Below, piece by piece: positions 36,558 to 47,700 of a DNA stretch of 64,000 bases (within the stretch, counting starts at the first letter, position 1; each line of letters begins with the position of its first letter). The notes under the pieces are model-generated. The model worked only from the letters and a program-made list of their open reading frames with translations, had not been told where the DNA came from and did no database searches. The position numbers were made by a program, and so were the translations under genes. Origin of the DNA: Blastomyces gilchristii SLH14081 (taxonomy: Eukaryota > Ascomycota > Eurotiomycetes > Onygenales > Ajellomycetaceae); assembly GCF_000003855.2 (NCBI RefSeq), contig NW_003101674.1, positions 1,230,734 to 1,294,733 of the forward strand, written 5' to 3'.

Positions 36558-38247
36558 ACCTGGCCCAGGTTGTGATGATTTTTACTGCGGAATATTGTTT
36601 CTTCCAGCGAATCTGTCTTCTCAATACTCTTTTCCCCCGGCGCTACTCTTTATGCAATATCAATGTGCATACAGAACCTTGGGTGCTTGGGGGAATATGT
36701 GTGGAGAAAATTTGGTTGGGGCTGCATACGATGTATCCATGGCGATGTGATTCCACTGAAGCAGTGGACGTTTTCATTTTAAATCGCCGACTCTGCCTTC
36801 CTTGATTACGCCCGCATCTCGCTTGCGCGCTCTCAGCGCATTGTCTGAATGCGAAGGTGTCAGGGAACAGGAGTGTCGGCACTTGATAATCTGAAGGGAT
36901 AGGTAAGAACCCCCCTCTTTTACTGTAAATTGATCAATTCCGGTGCTAACAATGATGTCATTAGGTGCCTTCTTTAATCATAAATTGGACCGAATGATAT
37001 ATAAAATTTCAAATATTTTTCCAACGGTTCCTCTCTACTTGTGTCATACAGCCGCTGCTATTTTCCCAGGCCTTCTTTGAACGACTAACGCCCAACCCCC
37101 GTATATGCAGCTACAAATGTGCGCATAACATACCAAACTACTTAAATCATACTAGAAGTAATATAGCCTACGATTGTTCCGTTCTCCAAAGGTGTTCTGC
37201 TAAATTTTGATTTAAAATGCATAAATAACCTACGTCATGACGTCCACGAGATTTTCCAGCTCGACACAGTTGGTTTCGTGAACGGTTGTTTTCTAGTCAA
37301 AACGTATTGCCAATTGATTCTCAGCTGCTACTAAACAATCATGAGCCGCATCAGACGTCACAGGAACTGAGTAAGATTGTCCGGCTGGTTGCTATGCTGA
37401 AACACTCAACCTTATGAGCCAAATAGCTCGTGCCACACATACATCAGGCGAATAGGAATAACTGAGTATATTGGAGGGATTTCAGAATAACATTCACGCA
37501 TAACTATGTACACAGTTCTCCGAAACTTCAGAATGACATTGCGAAATTTATCCTCTAGCTCCCGAAATTGAGATATTTTTCATGCCCCCCTATCTCATGA
37601 ATCCCATGAACCTGTCAAGGCCAAACTCTACGGCCGCTGTATGGCTGCCATCTTGCATATAGTCTTAAAAATAGCAACATACAGTAGTACTTTTATCAAA
37701 ACTGCCCTAGGTGATTTGTAAGCTACCGCTCACCTGCAACACTTATTCTGAGGATTCATCACCTCAACATTATTCACCGGCTCAACACAATTATTTTCAA
37801 ATATATTTTAGCATTGTCTGGTGATTCTGTTGCGTCCAGTAATATGGTTTAGGGTTGGATCAGCCGATTTAGCGTGGTAAGTGAGGATCACCACGTTGTC
37901 ACAAGCGAAACTCACTAACCCACGCTAAGTGGGAAGCGCGCCTGCCCGCTTGCCCGACCCGACCCATCCAGCTCTGGCAATCATTCCTTTATCCAACATC
38001 GCACTTCTCCCATATCCTTTGTGCTTCCAATGGCGCGGCTGATCATTACATATGCCATTGGTTAGCTAAGGCATTACTCTTTTTCATCCCTTCTCCCTCT
38101 TCCTCACTACCTAGCTCAAGGGAGAGATAGTTAGCATTGCCACACTCTTGACATACCGTAAATAACTCGACTCCAAGCTATCGATTACATATTCTTAGAT
38201 ATCATCCACCACACAGAAAGAGTCAAGAACAGTCTTATAACGTCGGA
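36558..38247. other. Intergenic region of about 1.7 kb
   Basis: Y14 downstream and GH76 upstream DNA. It contains an inverted repeat at 37869-37928 (listed separately). No gene recognised. Confidence 0.45.
37869..37928. repeat. Imperfect inverted repeat able to form a hairpin
   Basis: The left arm TTAGCGTGGTAAGTGAG (37869-37885) pairs with the right arm CTCACTAACCCACGCTAA (37911-37928) with one bulge/mismatch zone, leaving a 25-base loop. It lies about 320 bases before the GH76 start codon. Confidence 0.85.
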
Positions 38248-40149
38248 ATGGGTTTCTGGTTGAGGCGGCCTGGAAATGGGCTATCCTCCTTCTCTCGCAT
38301 TATTATTATCGTTGGATACCTTCTCTGCCTCTCGCTTCACCACTTTGCGCTGGCGCAACCATTAGAAAACACCTTAGATTCACACAGTGACCATCTCTCT
38401 AGCGATGGCCGCCAAAAACTACTCAATGGTCGCCCGAACACTGTCCCATTGCGTGGCTCCGGAGGGTCAGCGCCGCAGAAACCAATACACGACCCCATTG
38501 CCCCCACTGATACACTCAAGAAACTGCTAAACGCGTTGGAAGTAATGCAATCGTCATATTTTGAACTTTGGCAAGGGACCTGGCCGTCGAGCATTGATTG
38601 GACTGCGGCAGTTTTGGCAACACACGTCTCTGCAACGCTCTCCTCTCTGAGTATAAATCTCGATAATCTCGATGGCGATCAATTAGCAGCCGCTGACGGC
38701 TCTACCCTTGCCTACGAGAACCTTATAAACTCGTATTTTTTGCAGTTATCAACGTTTTACTTCGGGGAAGATGCTTTCAGCCTGAGAATGCAGGCGTACG
38801 ACGACATGCTATGGGTAGTTCTTGATTGGTTGGAGAACATTAAGTTCCAAAACATCCACTCTACTTTATACTACTCTTCCTCCATCTCCTCCGTGTCGAA
38901 TGACAGCCTGCGGTCATCATGGTATGGAACCCAGTTCAGGAAGCCCGCTGCGCACAGAGCTCGGTTGTTCTATGACCTAGCGTCTCAAGGCTGGGATACT
39001 TCCCTATGCGATGGCGGAATGGTTTGGAGCCCGTACCTCGAACCGTATAAAAATGCAATTACCAACGAGCTCTTCATTTCTGCGAGCATTGGCATGTACC
39101 TATATTTCCCTGGTGACGACATCGATTCACCCTTGCTTTCGGAATCTACTACTGACGACATGATCTCCGAACCGCACAATCCTTCCCATCTGAAGGCCGC
39201 GATTACCGCATATGAATGGCTAAAAAACTCTAATATGACGCGTGAAAACGGGCTATATGCAGATGGGTTCCACATCCAAGGATGGAGGGACAAAAGCAAT
39301 CCTGGTACTGGGAAGTGCGACGTTTTAGATCCGATGGTATACACCTACAACCAAGGCGTTTTACTTAGCGGACTCAGGGGCCTCTGGCTTGCCACTGGAG
39401 CGAAATCCTATCTGGAAGATGGTCACGAACTGGTACGGAATGTCATCAAGGCGACTGGATGGCCTAACACTTCTAGCCAAAAATGGCAAGGCCTGGGACG
39501 GGCTGGAGTTCTTGAGGAAGCATGCGACAGCTCAGGGAGCTGTTCACAAAATGGCCATACATTCAAAGGCATTTTGTTCCACCATTTAGCCGAATTCTGT
39601 CGCCCTCTCACAAACGACGAAGAACAATATCTCTCTTCCTCCATTCGCAAAAGGACAACAGCTAAAATGATCAAGTCCCAGAGGGGGGACTATGAATGGC
39701 ATCAAGAGAAATGTGATTCTTACTATTATTGGGTGGCACACAATGCGAATGCTTCATACGTGACGAAAGATGAGGACGGAAAGTTTGGTATGTGGTGGGG
39801 AAAGCCGTATCCACACACTGATCTCCATCCCACCCAGATATCTCCCTTGCCAGATGGCGCTGTCGACTACATCAATGAAGGCCCGTTTGCAGGTGTTCGT
39901 GATGATGATGAGTCCCATCAGCGGTTACCGAAAGGTGCAGATACTGAAATATACTTTGGGAGATATGGAAAGCTGCCCTTCTTGAAAAAGAAAAGGAATG
40001 AGGGGACATCCCGCTCATATCGCCGCGAAAGGGATCCTGCTGTTTTAAAGGATGTGAATGACCGTGGCCGGGGGCGCACTGTTGAAACTCAATCCGGTGC
40101 TGTGGCTGTTCTTCGAGCCTTGTTCCAATGGGAAATGGCTCGTAAATAG
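38248..40149 (+). CDS. Secreted glycoside hydrolase family 76 (alpha-1,6-mannanase-like)
   Basis: A single exon of 633 residues starting at ATG 38248. The N-terminal signal anchor/signal peptide covers about residues 16-36 (RIIIIVGYLLCLSLHHFALA). The GH76 catalytic Asp pair is present as QAYDDMLW (D185, D186). Further family strings are SQGWDTSLCDGGMVW, TNELFISASIGMYL, DPMVYTYNQGVLLSGL and NGHTFKGILFHHL. GH76 enzymes act on alpha-1,6-mannan; fungal Dfg5/Dcw1 use it to link GPI mannoproteins to the wall. This protein is longer than those, with a basic C-terminal extension rich in Arg/Lys and no hydrophobic GPI tail, so a soluble secreted or wall-associated enzyme is more likely. Several N-x-S/T sites are visible. 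The family is firm; the substrate is by inference. Confidence 0.92.
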   Translation: MGFWLRRPGNGLSSFSRIIIIVGYLLCLSLHHFALAQPLENTLDSHSDHLSSDGRQKLLNGRPNTVPLRGSGGSAPQKPIHDPIAPTDTLKKLLNALEVMQSSYFELWQGTWPSSIDWTAAVLATHVSATLSSLSINLDNLDGDQLAAADGSTLAYENLINSYFLQLSTFYFGEDAFSLRMQAYDDMLWVVLDWLENIKFQNIHSTLYYSSSISSVSNDSLRSSWYGTQFRKPAAHRARLFYDLASQGWDTSLCDGGMVWSPYLEPYKNAITNELFISASIGMYLYFPGDDIDSPLLSESTTDDMISEPHNPSHLKAAITAYEWLKNSNMTRENGLYADGFHIQGWRDKSNPGTGKCDVLDPMVYTYNQGVLLSGLRGLWLATGAKSYLEDGHELVRNVIKATGWPNTSSQKWQGLGRAGVLEEACDSSGSCSQNGHTFKGILFHHLAEFCRPLTNDEEQYLSSSIRKRTTAKMIKSQRGDYEWHQEKCDSYYYWVAHNANASYVTKDEDGKFGMWWGKPYPHTDLHPTQISPLPDGAVDYINEGPFAGVRDDDESHQRLPKGADTEIYFGRYGKLPFLKKKRNEGTSRSYRRERDPAVLKDVNDRGRGRTVETQSGAVAVLRALFQWEMARK

Positions 40150-42343
40150 TGGATAGCATTAAATTGTTTCCTACGACTGACGAAGTACATACATGTTCAT
40201 CTACATACTCTTTTGATGTATTGTTATTCTTTAACCCCGAGCTCCTTGCATTGCAAATCTTCACTGTTCATATCCCTTCTCCACACAAATGCAAATCCAA
40301 TACGCTTGGATTTTCACCATTAATGAACAGGATTCTCTATTGACACGTGTACTGAACAACCTATTTCATATCCGAAACTAGAAGCAAGGGCAAACGCCAA
40401 TATTCCTCCCATAGCTCAAGAGAACGGAGGAAATGATTTGTGTCAAGTTTTTAAGCTCTTTGCTAGAAGCCCGAGTGGCGGCTTTCCACTTCCTGCGTAT
40501 GCGAGTGTGATGTTGCACACTCTGACTTCAGAGATGGCTACAGCTCTCCCTCCTGATGTTGTACAAAGGAGCAGCGTGTTTCACCTCCTTATTAGCAAAA
40601 ATCAAAACCTTGTTATCATCCAATGCCGAGTGATTCTTCTTATCCATATCTGCGATAGCGAATTAGGCTGTATTTTATGGGACATACCCTCTCCTTCAAA
40701 CCTAGCCCCCCTTGCCTTCCCGCTCATCTTGCTCCATCCAACAGATGTCCAGATTCAATATAGCGCATTCCTGTCTATCAATTTTACCTAAACCTAAATT
40801 CACCACACCTTATGAACTACACAGAGTCACGCCAGATGAATGCGCTGAATTGCATGCATACCTGTCCATCAGCGTACCACCTATTGAAGGTGAGACAATG
40901 GGGTTAAAAAGAAAAGAGTGTTCCTCTTCTCTATCTTCCTTCATGCACGCTTCAGAATACGCAGATGACATTGGCTACAGCTCATTTGGGGGGTGGGGGG
41001 TGGGGGAAAGGGGGAGAAGAAACAAGCAGGGATCCCAGGAACCCGGTTCAGAAAATCGAAAAAAAAAAACTCACTACAGAAAAGCAAGGAAGAAAGACAT
41101 TCCCGATCAAAAAGAGCAATAATAAAGTATGAATAGAAACAAATAGAAACATTGGAAGCATATGCTGTACTCACCATGTGGTGCCACTTCTACAGACAGT
41201 TTTTCTTTTTTGAGCGTGACACAGCTAAACACCTCAACTCCGTTTGTTGTGGCCAGGCTTGCAGAATCTCTTGTATACTCTTCGAGGTGTGATATGTTGC
41301 TGAGGCGGGGAGACAAATTAATGACAAAAAACGAGACGCTTGATTACAATCCTGCAGCTCTAGAGAACTCGCTAGGATTCTATATCTATCTTGCACCAAT
41401 GCTCAGAAAGAGAGAAAGTTCCAGATGTTCCCGAACATGATGCATCATATCTACATCATCCCTCGCTACATGTAGTCAGGGAAAGACTTAAGGGGAACCT
41501 TGTCTATGTAGAAGCTTTGGCTGGACCCTTCATCCATTCATCCCCATCTCATTGCTTGCCAATGCCTCCAAGGTTTTGACCCTCGCACACCTATCACACC
41601 CATCTCACAACTGTGGCCATCTCTCGCTTCTGGCCATACGATACGGCGAAATCGAAAAACACATGCCAGCTTTCCCCCTGTTTACAGCCCCCTGTTGAAG
41701 GTCTAATCGAAAATTTGAGCTGAGCATGGTACGTGCATATGTAATGTTATGAGTTGCTTCCCCCCCTCTTTCCTATAACCCTCCCAGCTGTGAAGGAGAG
41801 AGGGTTCGCGTATGGATGCTGCTGACAATGAACTTTGTCAAAGAAGTGTGAAAGTCTAGAAAAGTAGATAAAAAAGAAATGAAAAATTAGAAGTTGAAGA
41901 AATGAACATTTCTATCTCAATTGATGACTTCAAGATGAGAAGGAAAGAAGTGTAATCAAGTAGCAATCAGATATATTAGATTTTTCCTCATAGTTCAGTT
42001 TTCCAATGCAGTGCAGTCAAAAGAGTTTTCTATCAACAGTTACAATTACTTGAAATACTTCAGCAAAGAGTAGTTAAAAGCTAATTTCAAGAATTTTACA
42101 GTATTGTAAAGTACGAAATAGATATACAAATTATGAGGGTTTGAAGAATCATAGTAAAGATTTAGAAAAAGAAGACTTGAGATCTCAACGCCTGCTTCCA
42201 CCCCTCATCTCTGTAAACCTATTTCAATCAACTTCAATTATTAATATCTTAATGAATATTCATGAAAAGTGTTCTAGACAAGAATATAATAACTTATATA
42301 TATATATATATATTATTTTACTATATTTTATTATTTATTTCAA
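40150..42343. other. GH76 downstream region leading into the AT-rich compartment
   Basis: No gene recognised; several open frames at 40.4-41.6 kb lack motifs. It contains a G-quadruplex motif (40988-41014). Composition shifts from ordinary to AT-rich between about 41.8 and 42.3 kb. Confidence 0.45.
40988..41014 (+). other. G-quadruplex motif
   Basis: Four G runs on the plus strand, G6-T-G6-T-G5-AAA-G5, with one- to three-base loops. This matches the strict intramolecular G4 pattern. Confidence 0.9.
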
Positions 42344-42452
42344 GCTTGAGTTCCAGATTTAATATATCTCCTGCGGGTTTTGAACTTACATGCCTTGATT
42401 TCTCATGTTAAGACACTACTGAGTAGCTGTATTAATCATTCAGCTATCAGAG
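42344..42452 (-). mobile_element. tRNA-derived SINE-like repeat, copy 1
   Basis: Read on the minus strand, it contains a Pol III A-box-like stretch TAGCTGAATGATTAATACAG and a B-box-like AGTTCAAAACCC about 50 bases later, followed by a tail ATTAAATCTGGAACTCAAGC. It aligns over about 100 bases with 59113-59222, differing mostly by transitions. The A box looks like a deaminated tRNA-Leu/Ser type (TGGCCGAGTGGTTAA). It directly abuts the truncated end of a hAT-like element. Confidence 0.65.
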
Positions 42453-42912
42453 CTTATCAATTTAATTAATCTTATTACACAGTATTAAGATTGTATAGTA
42501 GTTTTATACTATCTCAGTAAAATCTACTGCCTACTCTTATTACATTTTTAAAATAAGATTATAATTTTCACTTCTCAATTTAAATTCATTTTATTACTTT
42601 AAATGACTTTAAATCTTATTTAAGCATTATCAAAAATTGTTACTTTTTAAAAAAAATTAAAAATAGTCTAAAGAAAAAACTTTAAAATCTTTAAAAATAG
42701 TAATTTTATACTAAGAATGAAACTAAATACAATTAAATGAAATTACTTTCTTAATTTTTCTAAGTTATAGTCATATTTTAAAATCTGATTAATAGTTACT
42801 TTATATATTTTTTTAATAATTAGTCTTAGTAAGATTCAAGAAATGTATAAGATCAGATTAAATAAAATTAAATATAAAATTCATAGTTCTGCAACTTCTG
42901 CTAATCAGTCTA
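42453..42912 (+). mobile_element. hAT-like MITE, copy 1 (5'-truncated)
   Basis: It aligns with the 505-bp family seen at 58103, 61046 and 63178 from the segment ATTACACAGT onward to the terminal CAGTCTA. The left terminus is missing, replaced by the SINE-like repeat. It is heavily A/T-shifted relative to the other copies. Confidence 0.75.
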
Positions 42913-43689
42913 CTATCTCTATCATTTCTTTTTATCATTTTTTTTCACTTTTTAATTTTATTATTATTATTATTATCTCTACTACTTTATAGTTTTTTTT
43001 ATTACTTTTATTATTTTTACTTCTTTTTTACTATCTCTATTACATTTATTATTATTATCAAATTAATCAGAGTAATATAGATTACAGAGTCAGCTGTTCT
43101 TATAAATTTCAAAAAATATATATAATATTATATAAAATTATATTATAATATACTTTATACAGAAAAGTTAATTTTTATTAACTGAATACTCTTTCACCTT
43201 TATTAATTTTTCTATAAAAATAAATTTAAGTTATACAGACTGAAGAGCAAAGAGATATTCAAATAAATAAATTTATAAAATATAAATAATATCATATTAT
43301 AATATTTTTTATATGAAAAAGTTGATTTTTCTATAATAAAGAGAGAAATATATAATATAATATAACTTCTCTAATAATAAATAAAAGATTAAGTATTTTA
43401 CAGTATATTTTAAATACTCAGCTCAGCTCTTCAGTTTATACAGCTCAGATTAATTTTCAAATTTTCATTCTTTTTTTCATTCTGCTCTTTTCATACATTT
43501 TTTATAATATTCACATTTCTTATACTCTTCTCTGTGTTAATTTTAATCTCTGTATTTATAATATATGCTACTAAATACTTTGTAATAAAATCTCATGTGA
43601 TGTCATGTGCATCTCTTTGAATTCATGAATGAGATTGAACAGCTAACTCTGCAGTCTGTACAGCTCTGATTAATCTGATAATGATGATA
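42913..43689. other. AT-rich DNA without recognisable features
   Basis: Short TTA/ATT runs (about 42957-43035) and TA-rich palindromic stretches. CpG is nearly absent. No coding sequence seen. Confidence 0.5.
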
Positions 43690-44010
43690 GAGGTGATACA
43701 GAGTGGAAGAGAGTAGTAGAGTAGAGATAGTGATGGTAGTAGAGAGAGTAGAGAGTGAAAGGAGTGAAAGAGGTGGTAAGAGAGCGTAGAGATAGAAGGT
43801 GAAAGTGGTAGAAGAAGCTGCGGGGCGGTAGAGGCGGTGGTGGTGGTAGAGGGGGTAGGGGGTGGAAGGGGTGATAGGGGTGGTAAGAGAGGGGTAGAGA
43901 TAGGGGGTAGAAGTGGTAGAGAGGGTTGCGGGGCGGTAGAGGCGGTGGTGGTGGTAGAGGGGGTAGAGGGTGGAAGTGGTAGAGGGGGCTGCGCAAGCAG
44001 CAAAGCGAGG
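43690..44010 (+). repeat. GA/GT-rich minisatellite, about 108-bp period, three units
   Basis: The string CGGGGCGGTAGAGGCGGTGG begins at 43821 and again at 43929, a period of 108. A third, leftmost unit is the same sequence with many G-to-A changes. One strand is almost entirely purine plus T (GTAGAG, GTGGTGG motifs), so the open frames across it are low-complexity and not genes. Confidence 0.85.
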
Positions 44011-44648
44011 GTAAGCGAGCATATGATGCTTGTATACTCTGTATAATAACTAGTTATAATATTTATTTCTTTTCATTGAATCTAAAGAAATGAGATTTTT
44101 TTTGCTTGTTTATTCTTTGAGAGAAGAAAGAAGAGAGAGATAGAAAACCTCTCTTTCCTTTGATGTGACAAAACTCTTAACTCAATTGATTCCATCCATG
44201 AATAATAAGAGAAAGTGGGGAAAAAAAAAATATTCACCAAGCTCATTCATTCAACACACAATAATAGCAGAACTCCATCAACCACACCTGATGTGTGATT
44301 TCTCCGACATGGGTTTGAATAAAATGTCGGGAAAAAAGAAGAAGGAAAAGACAGAGAAGAACAAGAGGACAGAAAGTAGAAGCTATTGGTAAAAAGAACT
44401 CGACGCCTCTGCTTGAGAGACAAAAACAATAACAAAAATGAATAACAAAAGTCGCAAAACCTGAAAAAAAAAAGAAAAAAAGTCCTGCAAGTTAACGGTC
44501 TGAACAGTAAATTGGAAGAATCATACATGGTACAGGTGAAAACTCAAGGTTTGATAAAGAGGGGGAGAGAATATATCGCACTCCTAATTCAGCAGGGGAT
44601 CGGAAAGCATAGTAAAAAAGTGATTGAATAAAAAAAAAGTGACATTAG

Positions 44649-44735
44649 TTCTTAGTCTCAAAGGATTTGAACGTATTTATGTGCAATTCGATGCAGAAAG
44701 TTTCAAATCCGTCATCCTAAGATCGACTCGACCAG
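44649..44735 (-). pseudogene. Possible tRNA-like relic (Leu/Ser type)
   Basis: On the minus strand, a D-arm-like GGTCGAGTCGATCTTAGG, an anticodon-arm-like GGATTTGAAAC and a T-arm-like CGTTCAAATCC appear in tRNA order and spacing with room for a long variable arm. The acceptor stem ends do not pair well, so a functional tRNA is unlikely. Confidence 0.3.
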
Positions 44736-44962
44736 TGTGAGTGAAAAGGATATTGTCACCGGGCAACCAGGTAGCCAGCGCACTACTAATCGACCCAAAA
44801 TCGCATACGCGAAAAATTAATGGAATCGATTTGAAAGCTATGTGGACCATGGCACGCCATCACTGGCTCAGATATCGCAGTCGCGCATCTCTTGTGGGAG
44901 ATAAAAGACGGAAAATAAAGAGAGATTTAGAATTCCAGGATGGCAGCAAAGAAGCCTGGCGT

Positions 44963-44963
<1 letters not shown>

Positions 44964-45000
<37 letters not shown>
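44964..45000 (+). repeat. Poly-T tract, 37 bases
   Basis: Uninterrupted T homopolymer in the sequence as given. Confidence 0.97.
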
Positions 45001-45368
45001 CTCCCTTTCTTGCGGCGGTTTACGTTTATTGTCTTTCTTTGGTCAGGTCAGGATATGATGATGATACATGCTCACAAGAGCTGAACTTGCCACTGGCCAA
45101 AGGAAATTCCTGGCTTTGATTTCGGATTGGCGATACCTGCTCTTCCTTTCTATTTCCGCACCGGGCAGAGGAACATGTGGGAAGATGGATATATGCAGAA
45201 GCAAGCCGAAACTTGCTAGTGTCTAAAACTGACGGGGTATCTTGGATCGAAGGGGTGATTCTAACGAGGTGTAATATATAAAGCTCGTTTCGTAATCGGC
45301 CGATGACGATAAGAAAACGTCGCTCAAGAAATGAATGACTAGTAATGCGTTTGCAGTCGACTTTCGCG

Positions 45369-45370
<2 letters not shown>

Positions 45371-45403
<33 letters not shown>
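45371..45403 (+). repeat. Poly-T tract, 33 bases
   Basis: Uninterrupted T homopolymer about 370 bases from the previous one. Confidence 0.97.
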
Positions 45404-45404
<1 letters not shown>

Positions 45405-45678
45405 GGTTTCTAGAGTATAGACTCCAGGAGATTAAGAAGATTAAAGATGTATTATAGGCGATAATAAAAGGCTATGCTAACGCTGCTGCTCGAAGGTCGT
45501 AATGCGTAATAATATCATGAATGTGTCGAAGGTAAGTTCGTGGCTTTATTGAGTCGCTGAGCCCTCAACCTGGTCGTCGAGACCAAGGGAACGGCGAGTC
45601 GTTTGTTTTGTGAGTGGGTTGAGCGAAGAAGGGAAAAGAGTGGGAAGTGTATTTCAACCCCCATCCGGTTTTAACTGA

Positions 45679-46380
45679 TCACTTCTGTGCTTTCTTTCCT
45701 TTCCCGACGCCACTGGTTGATGTAACCTCCGTCTTAGCAGACATCGTTCGTGTTAGGCCACCGATATAGTCCTGTAAGAATCTATTCTCGTTTTCTAGTT
45801 TGTCATGGTCTGACTTGACCTCATCAATGCGCTCTGCGAGGGCCTGCAGTGATGACTGCAGGGTATTTGCTTGCCTACGCCAAAGCCATCGGATTAGAAT
45901 TAGAAAATCGAAGGACGTGGGGCATGTTGGCCTAGTGAATGGTAGGCAAAGAAAAGCGAAACGGCGAAAAAAACTCGGACGAAAAAGGCATAGAGGGTAG
46001 AAGAGAGAAAGGAGCCCAGCTTTGCTGGATTGTACTCTTAGCGAAACTCACTTTTGCAAGGCCTCTCTAGCTTCCCTGCTGAGCTTCTCAACATCTGCAG
46101 AGTTCCTTCTTGGGCTCATGGCACGAGCGTCGTCCGGGGGGAACTCCTCCTCCTCGATCTCAATTTCAGGGTGGTCACGGGGAACAAGGATGGAGGCACT
46201 GGGTTTCCGACTCGCCAGGCGGGGGCGGTCGGCCCGCGATTTTCGATCATGTTCAGTATCCCATATTGAGGATGAGGATGACGAAAGAGACGAGACATGC
46301 ACGCTGTTGATATTCTCGTTAGGAGATGGCATTGCCGGCACTGGATCTGATCTATTGTGCACACCAGTTCCAACAGCCAT
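45679..46380 (-). CDS. Short coiled-coil protein (SCOC / DUF2205 type)
   Basis: Exon 1 is 46052-46380 and exon 2 is 45679-45874; a 177-bp intron with GTGAGT and GCGTAG splits a Lys codon (AA/G) and joins REALQK to QANTLQSS. The product is 174 residues. The N-terminal 85 residues are disordered and Ser/Pro/acidic rich. The C-terminal part is a continuous coiled coil (SREAREALQK, QANTLQSSLQALAERIDEV, DKLENENRFLQDYIGGL), the conserved core of SCOC-like proteins. In animals SCOC binds ARL1 at the Golgi and acts in autophagy; the fungal role is not established. The tail is Lys-rich (GVGKGKKAQK). The start ATG at 46380 is the first in frame. The gene stands alone near the edge of the AT-rich compartment but has normal codon use. 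Confidence 0.9.
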
Positions 46381-47700
46381 TCTGTGGTATTGTGGACCCC
46401 AAATCCGCAGATCGAAATTATCAAGGGAGGGGAAAAAAATGCAAATGGAAATGAAAAATTAGGATGTCCCAGCTCTCAAATACCACGAGGTGGCAATAGA
46501 TCGCGAGGCTGGAGACGAGAAAATGAAGTTGTTGAAAAAGACGGTAAACGCCCAAGCTAGTGCAAGAGTGGCAGCAGCGAGGGGCGGGACATCAATCAAC
46601 GATACGGCTAAATCGGGAAGTCACTTTTTATAAGAGTAGACAATGATCCGCAAAGAGAAAAGCGAAGGGTTCGGAAGAAAAAAAATGGCGAGTTGAGGTG
46701 GTGAGGAGGTGAGGAGGCGGCGGCGGTATAGAGCCCTTTCGGGGGAGGTGATGATGTATTGAAGAGGGAGAGTGTGGAAGAGAAGAGTAAAATATAAACA
46801 AGGGAGAAGAAATGAATTTCGCAAGACCGATATATGGCGAAGAAACCAGCCGACCACCTCGTAAGGCGCTGAAAGAGAAACGGCGGCAGGGGAGAGAAAC
46901 AATAAGTCAGGAGGAGAGGTGTGGAGCGTTCGCTGGTTTTGACAAGAGACGCCCGACGAGGATGGAGACGACGCCGACAGCTGTGCTCCGTAGTGAGGCA
47001 AAAAGACGCCAACAGCCCTGATTAATGGAGACAGAAAAACAACGGTGAAGACTTTCTTTCATCGACAACCGCTGGCTGTGGTGTACTGGGAGGAGAGAGC
47101 CCTCGTTTCTCGCCGTCTGCCAGGCAGTCTTCGGCTCTTGGTTTGTGTATATTTCAGTGTCTGCAGCGCTGGGGTGGGCGAGCGAGCGAGGGTGAGGGAA
47201 GATTTTGACTCTCTCTTCTCCGGGCAGTGGAGCAGTCGTAGTGGATGGGAATGGAAGAGAATGGCAGGGTTGGTCGAAGGATGGTTAGCATGGGTGGAAG
47301 GTTTACGCTGGTCGGTCGTAGTGGGAGTGGTAGCGCTGGTGCTGGTGGTTGCTGGTGGGTGCTGGAAGTGGATGTCAGTCAGCCGATGAGGGCGCCGTGT
47401 ATTATTATTTGCTGACTCTGCGTAGTACACCTTGGCCCGCTTACAATACCAGTACATTTTTAATAGACAGTGTACTGCCCGTACTGTAACGAGCAAGAAA
47501 CGGCCGATCGCTAGGATGGATGCAGCATGATTGCTGATGAAGATGGATTCCACGGTTCCAAGGATAATCATTTTATCCACCCCTGTAACTCTGTCCACTC
47601 CAAGGGCTGTGTTGTGGTTGGCACTTTTATCAGATACTTCATCCTCTTTGGCTGCTGTTGCTCTTGCTAGCGCACGCCCTAGCCAAATACTGTCATGATT
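46381..47700. other. SCOC upstream region
   Basis: Ordinary-GC DNA with purine/pyrimidine-skewed stretches (for example the GGTGAGGAGG-type run near 46690-46730 and a TGG/GCTGG-rich stretch at 47290-47370). Open frames on both strands are low-complexity. No gene recognised. Confidence 0.45.

Larger units (their letters stand above)
44011..45678. other. Region between the minisatellite and the SCOC gene
   Basis: Composition recovers from AT-rich to ordinary. It contains two long poly-T tracts and a tRNA-like sequence on the minus strand at about 44649-44735. No protein gene recognised. Confidence 0.45.

Noticed and set aside
43603..44022. Overlapping minus-strand frames rich in Pro/Thr/Ser/Leu
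   Set aside because: All arise from the 108-bp minisatellite; open in several frames at once because of biased composition.
46608..47598. Several open frames upstream of the SCOC gene
   Set aside because: Low-complexity, overlapping on both strands, without motifs or splice structure.
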